Origin: DASUAS01 sp963720765
Lineage (GTDB): Bacteria > Actinomycetota > Acidimicrobiia > IMCC26256 > DASPTH01
Assembly (NCBI GenBank): GCA_963720765.1
Contig: CAVRGS010000011.1
Span: forward strand, 438,114-502,113
Length of the DNA: 64,000 bases
Reading direction: 5' to 3'
Made by a program: the position numbers and the translations under genes. The notes under the pieces were generated by a model. It ran no database searches. It had not been told where the DNA came from and saw only the letters and a program-made list of their open reading frames with translations. Of this stretch, positions 56,770 through 64,000 are shown piece by piece (position 1 is the stretch's first letter; each line of letters begins with the position of its first letter).

Positions 56770-59229
56770 ATGCGCGCGGTCTGGGTACGCGCCCGCGCCG
56801 AGCTCCGGCGCCGGCTGTGGGGATGGCTCGCGCTCGCTCTCGTGATCGGCGTCGCCGGTGGCGCCGCGATCTCGGTCGCCGCGGCGGCGCGCCGCACCGA
56901 CACCGCCTACGAACGCTTCCTCACGGTGTCCTCGCCCAGTGATGCGAGCATCACCGAGAGCACCGACTTCCTGTCACAGGGCCTCGACCTCGACCAGGTC
57001 GCGGCCCTGCCCGAGGTCGATCGCTCGGCGCGGGCGAGCCTGCTCTTCTTCCTCGGTCACACCGCCGACGGGCGCCCTCTCAGCCAGGTCGACTTCCAGC
57101 CGCTGGCGACCACCCGGGGTCCACTGGGCACGACGCTCGACCGGTGGAAGGTGCTCGACGGCCGGCGCTTCGATCCCGACCGGATCGACGAAGCGATGCT
57201 CGACTCCGAGACGGCCCGCACGATGCACCTGGGCGTCGGTGACGAGCTGACGCTCAGGTTCGTCCGTCGTCCGGCCTTCGATCACCAGATCGTTCCGTTC
57301 GTCGCCGGCCTCCCCGATCGAGTCGCGGGCACCGGCACGGAGGGCGCCATCGACACGCTGCCCTTCGGCGGTGAACCCGAGGTCACGTTCCACATCGTCG
57401 GAATCGTCACCGATCCGGTGACCTTCCCGCCGATCCCGGGGCAGTTCGAGCCGCTGCTCCGGCTGACGCCCGCGTTCAGCGAGCGCTACGGGAGCGACCT
57501 CACCGGCAACGACATCCTGTTCGTCGACCTCGCCGACGTGACCGACCTGGCGACGTTCCGGTCCGACGTCGCGCGGCTCAGCGGCGGGACGTCGGTGTTC
57601 TTCGGCGTCACCCAAGCCGACCACAAGTCGAACGTCGACCGCACCTTGCACCTCGCGGCGATCGTGCTGTGGCTGCTGGCAGGGTTGATCGCGTTCGCGA
57701 CGGTGCTCGTGTCCGTCCAAGCCCTGTCACGCCAAGCGTTCGTCGAGTCGATCGACCACGGCGTGCTCCGCGCGCTCGGCATGACCCGCGCCGAGCGCTT
57801 CGCCACCGGCATCTTTCGGACGTCGGTCGTCGCGCTGCTCGCCACCTCCGTCTCCGTCGTGTTCGCGATCGCGCTCTCGCCCCTGTGGCCCATCGGTCTG
57901 GCGCGTGTCGCCGAACCGTCACCGGGGATCGAGCTGAACGCCGCCGTCATCGGCATCGGTGCGTTCGCGGTGTTCTGCGGCGTGCTCCTCGCCGGCGCCG
58001 CGAGCACGTGGCGCTGGTCGCGACCGGTCACGAAGGGGCATCGCCCTGCCACGACCCGCCCACCGCTGGCCGCTCGGCTGTTGGCCGGGACCCTTCGGCC
58101 GCTCCCACTCACGCTCGGCGTGCGCCAGGCGCTCGACGGCGGACGCGGCCGCACCGCGGTGCCGGTCCGCACGACCGTCGTCGCCGCGGCGCTGGCGGTG
58201 GCCACGCTCACGACCGCGCTGACCTTTGGATCGAGCCTCGGCCATCTGCTCGACACGCCGCGCCTCTACGGCTGGGAGTGGGACGCGCAGGTCGGCGGAC
58301 GCGGCTACCCGGATTTCGGCAGCGCCATCGCACAGGGCCTCGACCGCAACCCCGCGGTGGACAGCTACGCATCGGGCACGGTGACGGAGATCGCCGTGAA
58401 CGGCGTGCGGGCCGATGCCTTTGCGGTCGACGCCGCGGGCCACTCCCTCGGTCCGTCGTTGCTGTCCGGTCGCGCCCCCGAACACGACGACGAGATCGTG
58501 CTCGGCACCCAGACCCTCCGCGCCGCCGACGCGCGTGTCGGTGACCACGTGCGCGTGCTCGTCGGCAACGAGACGCGGCGCTTCCGGGTCGTCGGGCGCG
58601 CGGTGTTCCCCGACGTGGGCGACATCGGGCAGCTCGGACGCGGCGCGTACCTCACCTTCGGCGCAGTCGATCGGGTGGGTGGTCAGGCGGCGCCTCACAA
58701 CACGGTGCTGGTGAAATTCGCGCCCGGTACCGACCGCGCCGCTGCCGTGGCATCGCTCTCACACGCCATTGCGCCGATCCCGCTGAGCTCCGCTGCCCTG
58801 CCGCGCGACCTCGCCAGCTTCGGCCGGGTCGACGGCCTTCCCATCGCTGTCGCCGCGATCCTCGGCCTGATGGCAGGGGCGGTGCTCGTGTACACGTTGC
58901 TGACAGCCATCCGCCGTCGTCGTCGTGACCTCGCGGTGCTGAAATCGCTCGGCTTCGCTCGTCGTGACGTCGCCCGCACGGTGATCGTGCAGGCGATGAC
59001 ACTGGGCGCGTTGGCCGTCGTGATCGGTCTCCCGGTCGGTGTGGTGCTCGGTCGGTTCGTGTGGAACCGCTTCGCCGACTGGCAGGGCATCCCGTCGGTG
59101 CCGACGGTGTCGGTGCTCGCACTGGCGCTGGTCGGTCTGCTGGTGCTGGTCGTCGCGGGGTTGATCGCGATCGTGCCGGCTCGCTTCGCCGCGCGCACCG
59201 CGCCTGCCGACGCGCTCAGGGCCGAATAG
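56770..59229 (+). CDS. FtsX/MacB-type ABC transporter permease
   Basis: An 819-residue membrane protein, intact. It has an N-terminal segment (WGWLALALVIGVAGGAAISV), a large external domain, a first set of three segments around IVLWLLAGLIAFATVLVSVQ, a second external domain and a last FtsX set with AVAAILGLMAGAVLVYTLLT. The coupling helix RRRRDLAVLKSLGFARRDVA and the ending RFAARTAPADALRAE are typical. ABC permeases of this kind move lipids, peptides or act on peptidoglycan enzymes. The ATPase is not in the window. Its stop is 3 bases from the histidine kinase stop. Confidence 0.92.
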   Translation: MRAVWVRARAELRRRLWGWLALALVIGVAGGAAISVAAAARRTDTAYERFLTVSSPSDASITESTDFLSQGLDLDQVAALPEVDRSARASLLFFLGHTADGRPLSQVDFQPLATTRGPLGTTLDRWKVLDGRRFDPDRIDEAMLDSETARTMHLGVGDELTLRFVRRPAFDHQIVPFVAGLPDRVAGTGTEGAIDTLPFGGEPEVTFHIVGIVTDPVTFPPIPGQFEPLLRLTPAFSERYGSDLTGNDILFVDLADVTDLATFRSDVARLSGGTSVFFGVTQADHKSNVDRTLHLAAIVLWLLAGLIAFATVLVSVQALSRQAFVESIDHGVLRALGMTRAERFATGIFRTSVVALLATSVSVVFAIALSPLWPIGLARVAEPSPGIELNAAVIGIGAFAVFCGVLLAGAASTWRWSRPVTKGHRPATTRPPLAARLLAGTLRPLPLTLGVRQALDGGRGRTAVPVRTTVVAAALAVATLTTALTFGSSLGHLLDTPRLYGWEWDAQVGGRGYPDFGSAIAQGLDRNPAVDSYASGTVTEIAVNGVRADAFAVDAAGHSLGPSLLSGRAPEHDDEIVLGTQTLRAADARVGDHVRVLVGNETRRFRVVGRAVFPDVGDIGQLGRGAYLTFGAVDRVGGQAAPHNTVLVKFAPGTDRAAAVASLSHAIAPIPLSSAALPRDLASFGRVDGLPIAVAAILGLMAGAVLVYTLLTAIRRRRRDLAVLKSLGFARRDVARTVIVQAMTLGALAVVIGLPVGVVLGRFVWNRFADWQGIPSVPTVSVLALALVGLLVLVVAGLIAIVPARFAARTAPADALRAE

Positions 59230-59232
59230 GGG

Positions 59233-61413
59233 TCAGACCTCGGCCACGGCCGTGAGTGGGATCCGGCCGAGGATGGCGGTGCCCTTCCCGGGCGCCGACT
59301 CCACCGAGATGGTGCCGCCGATGGCGCCGACGCGGTCGCCCATGTTCACGAACCCGTGGCCCTCGTGCACGCCGGTCGCGAGGTCGAACCCGGCGCCGTC
59401 GTCGCGCACCTCGAAGTGGAGCGCGCTCTCGTCTTCCCACACCTTCACCATCGCCTGCGCGCCGTCGCCCGCGTGCTTCGCCGCGTTCTGGAGCGCTTCC
59501 AGCACACAGAAGTACACGGCCGCCTCGACCAGTTGCGGGTACCGGCCGATGCCGTCGGCATCCACGCCGGTGGGGAGCGCGGCGCGGCCCGCGGCGGCCG
59601 ACAGCGCCTCGGTGAGTCCGCGGTCCATCAACAGCGGCGGATAGATGCCGTGAGCGAGGTTGCGCAGCTCCTGCACCGCTTCCTGCAGATCCTTGCCGAT
59701 CTGCTCGAGCATCGACTTGGCCGTGTCGGGGTCGGAGTCGGCGATCTGGCGCACGAGGTTCACGTTCACCGCCAACGCGACGAGGTGCTGCTGCGCGCCG
59801 TCGTGCAGATCGCGTTCGATGCGGCGCCGTTGCGCGTCGCCGGCCTCCACGATGCGCGCGCGTGACGCACGCAGTTCGTCGGCTTGACGCTGCACTTCGT
59901 CGAGCGACTCCTGCAGCGCCGAGTCGAGCTTCACGTTGTGCAGCGCGAGCCCGACCTGGCGCGCGAGCTCGGTGAGTGCCTGGTCGTCGCTCTCGTCGAA
60001 CGGCACCGCACCCTGGGGACGCCGCACGATGATCATGCCCAGCAGCTCACCGGTGTTGGTGATGGGAGCGACCCGGAGCACCTCCTCGTCGGCGATGATG
60101 ACCTGCGGCAGCCAGATGCTCGCCCAGGCCACGCCCGACACGCCGGCGCGCGCGACGACCGCCTCCTCTTCCGGGCCGAGCACCACCGTCGCGACGCCGC
60201 GATCGGGCACCGACACCGAACGCTCGAGTCGCCCGGTTGCGCCGCGCGTCCACACCTCGGCGACGCTCAACGTCATCGTCTTCTTCAGCGACTCCGCGAG
60301 CTGCAGCAACAGCTCGTCGAGCGGGAGCGCGCGCGTCAGGCGGCTGCCGAACGTGCGGATCACCTCGTCGGGCGCGTGGCGCTCGCCGTAGACCCTCCGC
60401 GTCGCGAACTCGGTGAGGCGCTCCCGCACGGGGAGCCACAGCAGCGCAGCGATGGCCGCGGCCAACATCGACAGTCCGAGGAGCGTCTTCTCGTCGCCGG
60501 TCGGCGCACGGCCGAGTCCGAGCACGATGAGGAGGTACGACACGCCGACCATCGCGGCGAGACCCGCCATGGTGATCGTGTGCACGAGCAGCCGGTCGAT
60601 GCGTACCGCGAGCCGTTCCGATGATCCGAGCGCGAGCGAGAGCGGCACCAGCACGGTCGTCGCGAGCACGACGGTGCGCAGGTCGCCGGGCCACGACAGC
60701 AGCTCGTGCAGCATCCAGGCACCGGCCGAGATCGCCGCCGCAACCACGACGCCCCACGCCGGCCACTGCAGGCGCGCGCGTTCCTGCACACTGCCCGCGG
60801 CACGACACCGCGCCAGGTAGCCGATGAGTCCGACCACCGCGTCGACCGCGGCGACGACGACGATGGGCGCCACTCGTACATCGGGTCGGTCACTCACCAA
60901 CACCACCGCGAGCACCGCGCTGGCGGCGTAGCCGGCGACGACCCAGAGCCGGCGCGCGCGCGTAACCAGCGCGCCGTCGGGGAGACCGAGCACGAGGTGC
61001 AACGCCACCGCGGGGAACAGCGCGAGGGAGGCACCGCGCACGCCGGCGCCGAAGTCGCGCACGGTCGCGGTGGCGACGTCCCGTCCGGCGAGCGCGGCGC
61101 CGAAGAGCGCGGCCGCACCCACGAGCCCGGCGAGCGCCATGATGGCGGCGAGCGGCTCGCGCGGACGGTGGAGTGCGACGAACATCGCGGCGACGGCCCA
61201 GGCGGCGACCAGCACGACGGCGAGGGGACGGCCGGGTCCGAGCGGCACGCGGTCGCCCACGAGCACGGCCACGACCACCACGAGGATCGCCACGACCGCG
61301 AGCGCGAACGATCCGGTGGCACGCGTCGTCCACGGCGGACGGTCCGGAGCATCGTCACGGATGCTGGCGAGGTCCAGAGGTTGGATGTCGTCGAGCCTGG
61401 TGGCCACGGTCAC
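59233..61413 (-). CDS. HisKA_3 sensor histidine kinase with membrane and GAF-like domains
   Basis: A 726-residue kinase, intact. About eight hydrophobic segments lie in residues 35-325. A GAF-like region follows at about 350-495 (LSVAEVWTRGATGRLERSVS, LLGMIIVRRP). A coiled linker leads to the NarL-type H box RRRIERDLHDGAQQHLVALA, with phospho-acceptor His537. The ATPase has LEALQNAAKHAGDGAQ (N box), VRDDGAGFD (G1) and HEGHGFVNMGDRVGAIGGTI (G2). The GTG start overlaps the upstream permease stop by 4 bases (GTGA). The probable target is the NarL-type regulator across the convergence. Confidence 0.94.
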   Translation of the reverse strand: MTVATRLDDIQPLDLASIRDDAPDRPPWTTRATGSFALAVVAILVVVVAVLVGDRVPLGPGRPLAVVLVAAWAVAAMFVALHRPREPLAAIMALAGLVGAAALFGAALAGRDVATATVRDFGAGVRGASLALFPAVALHLVLGLPDGALVTRARRLWVVAGYAASAVLAVVLVSDRPDVRVAPIVVVAAVDAVVGLIGYLARCRAAGSVQERARLQWPAWGVVVAAAISAGAWMLHELLSWPGDLRTVVLATTVLVPLSLALGSSERLAVRIDRLLVHTITMAGLAAMVGVSYLLIVLGLGRAPTGDEKTLLGLSMLAAAIAALLWLPVRERLTEFATRRVYGERHAPDEVIRTFGSRLTRALPLDELLLQLAESLKKTMTLSVAEVWTRGATGRLERSVSVPDRGVATVVLGPEEEAVVARAGVSGVAWASIWLPQVIIADEEVLRVAPITNTGELLGMIIVRRPQGAVPFDESDDQALTELARQVGLALHNVKLDSALQESLDEVQRQADELRASRARIVEAGDAQRRRIERDLHDGAQQHLVALAVNVNLVRQIADSDPDTAKSMLEQIGKDLQEAVQELRNLAHGIYPPLLMDRGLTEALSAAAGRAALPTGVDADGIGRYPQLVEAAVYFCVLEALQNAAKHAGDGAQAMVKVWEDESALHFEVRDDGAGFDLATGVHEGHGFVNMGDRVGAIGGTISVESAPGKGTAILGRIPLTAVAEV

Positions 61414-63800
61414 TCCGATCGTAGGACGACTGCGGGTCGAGTGTTGGCGGCTCGCCGCGCCGGGATCGCAGCGATGAGGTTGACGGCGACGAGGACTGTG
61501 GGCACGAGCAGCGTCACCGCCACCACCGGCCAGGTCGGTGCACCGGAGATGCCGAGCTCATCGGCGACGGCCTGCCACGCGACCCGTCCCACGACGAGGC
61601 CGAGGGGAATGCCCACGACGAGTCCGATCACAGCCACCGTCGTCGCGTGCCACGCCACTGTGCTTCGGAGCTGCCGGCGTTCGAACCCGAGGGTCTTGAG
61701 CACCGCGAGGTCGCGGCGTCGACGACGGGCGGCTGAGATCAACGCGAAGCCGACCGCCACCAGCGCGACCACGGCCACGAACGCCGCGAGCGCGACGGGC
61801 AGCCCGTCGATCTGCTGCACACGTTCGATCTCGGCCGGGAGCGTCGGCCCGTACACGGGGCTGTCGCGACGAGCCACCGACGCGAGCTGGCGTCGTGCCG
61901 CGTGCCCGCCGATGTCGGACGCGAGCCGGACCATGAGCGTCCACGATCCCGGGTTCGACCCGTCGTCGAGACGCTTCAACCCGTCGCCGGTGAACGCCGC
62001 GCCGTCGGCGAGCGGCTGCGGATCGCCGATGCTCGGCAGCGCCACGGTCCCGACGACGTGATACCGATGCCGACCGCCCGAGCCGTCGATCGGGACCTCG
62101 TCGCCGATGCCGGCACCGATCGCGGTCAGCGTCTGCGCGCCCAGCGCCACCTCGTCGATCGCCACTGGCGCGCGGCCATCGACGATCGCCGGTGCGATGT
62201 GGCCCTTCAGGTCGGTGAAGCCCCAACCCTGCACCGGCCGGCCGTCGACCTGCACCTCCACGTTGCACACCGAGATCGCATCGGCGACGGCGGTGAGCTC
62301 GGTGAGCCGCGTGTCGACCACGTCGCACGCGACGGCCACCTCCTTGGCCGCGGTGTCGGACGCAACGAGATCCCACGTCCATCCGTACGCGGCCGGCGTG
62401 TCGATCACGTGCTGGAGCGACGCCCCGAAGACCAGGACTGCGACCACCACCAGCACCCCGAACGCGGCACCCGCCACCGACGATCGCACCGGCAACGGCC
62501 GACGACCGTGACCGCGGTCGAGTGCGAACTGCATGCCGATGCGTGCCGTGGGCGCGACGTGCAGATCACTCATCGCCCGCGCCACCGCCGTCGGGCGGCG
62601 TGCGTCGGCCACCGGACGTGCTGCGCGCACGGTGCGCGCACCGTCGACGACGGCCATCGCGAGAAGGATCACCACGATGGCGACGAACCCGAAGCCGAGC
62701 ACGAACGCGTCGAGGTCCACGCCCAGGGTCGGCTCGGCTCTGCGCGCGATGCCGATCGGGAACAGCGGTGACGCGGCGATCGCGCCGGCGACGGCGACGA
62801 GTGCACCGCCCAGCGCGACGGGAATGCCGACCGCCGCGGCAGCCACCGCGCACGCTCGCGGTCCGAGCCCGAGGGCCCACAACGTCGGCTGGTCGACATC
62901 GGCGAGCGAGATCTCGCACGACAACGCGATGCCGATGCCCACCAACCCCGCCAAGGCGGCGACCGCCGCCGCGACGAGCAGCGCGATCACGGTCACGTCG
63001 ATCGCGTGCTGGGCGGTCGCGCCCTCGACCACGACCGTTGCCACGTTGAAGGCATCTTGCTTGCCGAAGAGTCGCCGGGCCGCGGCCGACACCCGCGCGA
63101 TGTCGGACTCGCCGTGCTCAGTGCGCACCCGCAGGATCCAGCCCACGAAGCTCCCGATGGTGTCGCGCGTCTGCTCGTAGAACGCGGTCGTCGGGACGAG
63201 CACGCCCCCCATGGCGGCGCGTCCCCCGAGGTCCAACGGGCGACGGACGATGCCGACGATCCGGAACGTGACCTTCGGGCCCGAGGGCGCAGCATCCTCA
63301 CCGCGCACCAGTGCCTCGATGTCGGCCGGCGAGTACGTGCGGAAGTGCAGCGTGTCACCCACGCGCTTCCCCATCTGCTCGGCCAGCGACTCACCGATGG
63401 TGATCTCCGTGGGGTCGTCGAGGTGCGCGAGCCGTCCCTCGATGACGCGGGGTCGATCCACCGCGTCTCCGAACCGGTCGTCGACCTGCGCGCCCGTCGC
63501 GAGGAACTGGCCGTCGTCGACGACCATCGTCAACTGGCGGAGTCGGCCGATCGCGGCGACACCGGGAGTGCGAGCGAACTCCTCGAGCTCGGCGTCGGTT
63601 GCGTGACCTGCGGTGATCTCGAGATCCGCGGCCCGGCTCTCCGACTCGAAGCGTGCGACCGCGCTGTCGGTGCGGCGCGCGCCGGCGCCGAGCGCGAGCA
63701 CGACCGCACCGACGAACCCGACGAGGAGGGTGAGTACGACGACGCTGCGCCACCGGCGACGCAACTCCGAGCGGGCGAGCATCGCGATCGCGCCCATCAT
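61410..63800 (-). CDS. FtsX/MacB-type ABC transporter permease
   Basis: A 796-residue membrane protein, intact, paralogous to the one at 56770. I chose the ATG at 63800 because it overlaps the preceding stop as ATGA; a GTG at 63809 is also possible. It has an N-terminal segment (VVVLTLLVGFVGAVVLALGA), a first external domain (GKRVGDTLHFRTYSPADIEA), a group of segments, and the final set with RRRRDLAVLKTLGFERRQLR. It ends AIPARRAANTRPAVVLRSE. It is followed by the sensor kinase, so permease and kinase are co-translated. Confidence 0.92.
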   Translation of the reverse strand: MMGAIAMLARSELRRRWRSVVVLTLLVGFVGAVVLALGAGARRTDSAVARFESESRAADLEITAGHATDAELEEFARTPGVAAIGRLRQLTMVVDDGQFLATGAQVDDRFGDAVDRPRVIEGRLAHLDDPTEITIGESLAEQMGKRVGDTLHFRTYSPADIEALVRGEDAAPSGPKVTFRIVGIVRRPLDLGGRAAMGGVLVPTTAFYEQTRDTIGSFVGWILRVRTEHGESDIARVSAAARRLFGKQDAFNVATVVVEGATAQHAIDVTVIALLVAAAVAALAGLVGIGIALSCEISLADVDQPTLWALGLGPRACAVAAAAVGIPVALGGALVAVAGAIAASPLFPIGIARRAEPTLGVDLDAFVLGFGFVAIVVILLAMAVVDGARTVRAARPVADARRPTAVARAMSDLHVAPTARIGMQFALDRGHGRRPLPVRSSVAGAAFGVLVVVAVLVFGASLQHVIDTPAAYGWTWDLVASDTAAKEVAVACDVVDTRLTELTAVADAISVCNVEVQVDGRPVQGWGFTDLKGHIAPAIVDGRAPVAIDEVALGAQTLTAIGAGIGDEVPIDGSGGRHRYHVVGTVALPSIGDPQPLADGAAFTGDGLKRLDDGSNPGSWTLMVRLASDIGGHAARRQLASVARRDSPVYGPTLPAEIERVQQIDGLPVALAAFVAVVALVAVGFALISAARRRRRDLAVLKTLGFERRQLRSTVAWHATTVAVIGLVVGIPLGLVVGRVAWQAVADELGISGAPTWPVVAVTLLVPTVLVAVNLIAAIPARRAANTRPAVVLRSE

Positions 63801-64000
63801 TCGCTCCACAGGACAGTCGCCGGGCGCAGAACCGCGGCGATGCGACCGGGCACGAACGCGCCGAGGTTCGCGATCGCCGCGACGAGCGGGACGTCGGCGG
63901 GCTGCGTCGGCAGCGGAATCACCATGGCACCGTGCTCGGCACCCGCGTCCGCGACCATGGGCTCCTTCGCGATCGCACGCGGATCGAGACCACTGTTGCA
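63797..64000 (-). CDS. C-terminal end of another FtsX-type permease, cut by window edge
   Basis: The frame to the stop at 63797 reads ADVPLVAAIANLGAFVPGRI and AAVLRPATVLWSE. This resembles the standard FtsX end (LVA-x-x-P-x-R-x-A-x-LRPATVLRSE). The stop overlaps the next ATG in ATGA form. The rest of the gene lies upstream, outside the window. A matching ABC ATPase would also be expected there. Confidence 0.75.
   Translation of the reverse strand, partial: CNSGLDPRAIAKEPMVADAGAEHGAMVIPLPTQPADVPLVAAIANLGAFVPGRIAAVLRPATVLWSE

Overview
The window is very GC-rich bacterial DNA, almost fully coding, from an actinomycete-like bacterium. An Acidimicrobiia-type lineage is my best guess, by inference only. 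The pointers are a GTP-dependent PEP carboxykinase, a SepIVA-like DivIVA-family protein, a MhuD-like heme monooxygenase, a PAC2 protein, a UvrD2-type helicase with an HRDC tail, many GTG starts, and the gene order smc-mutM-rnc and coaD-rsmD-recG-fakA. I see no tRNA, rRNA, CRISPR array, prophage or intact insertion sequence.

Layout. From 1 to 20.7 kb lies a mostly minus-strand housekeeping block. In transcription order it holds a FakA-like gene, recG, rsmD, coaD, a sepIVA-like gene, a yceD-like gene, rpmF, plsX, acpP, rnc, mutM, smc, an MscS channel, ftsY, ffh, rpsP, khpA, rimM and trmD (cut by the window edge). It covers ribosome assembly, tRNA methylation, SRP targeting, lipid precursors and chromosome/septum biology. 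Two plus-strand genes are set into it: a crotonase and a choloylglycine-hydrolase-family Ntn hydrolase. From 20.8 to 29.3 kb come rpmB, a cold-shock-like gene, pckG, an Lrp ligand-domain protein, ddl, a membrane protein, the MhuD-like gene, a PAC2 gene, a DUF6159-like membrane protein, galK, a PH/SHOCT membrane protein and a small zinc protease. From 29.3 to 40.4 kb come an unexplained T-poor leader, uvrD2, a sigma-region-4-like protein, an odd LDH/MDH homologue, an SDR, an AhpD-like protein, a Pit/DUF47 phosphate pair, a YHYH lipoprotein, a thermonuclease and a LemA-like gene. From 40.5 to 50.3 kb come gltD-gltB (glutamate synthase), an SLC13/ArsB-type permease, purK and an alpha-methylacyl-CoA racemase. 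From 50.3 to 52.0 kb is a gene-poor stretch of small or decayed genes. From 52 to 64 kb come an arylsulfotransferase-like lipoprotein, a DUF2207 membrane protein and a signalling/export module: a LuxR-type regulator, a single-domain receiver, three FtsX-type permeases and a histidine kinase.

The dominant technical feature is a high density of single-base indels. About half of the recognisable genes change frame one to four times while both sides stay conserved. The cases I could resolve fall in short homopolymers, so most of these genes are probably intact in the organism and the sequence carries indel errors. The coordinates given for such genes span all their frames.

I did not find a clearly new defence, mobile or biosynthetic system. 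The best leads for new biology are the promoter-led, T-depleted stretch upstream of uvrD2, the FtsX/kinase/receiver module, the dehydrogenase with an unusual specificity residue, and the small sigma-region-4-only protein beside uvrD2.
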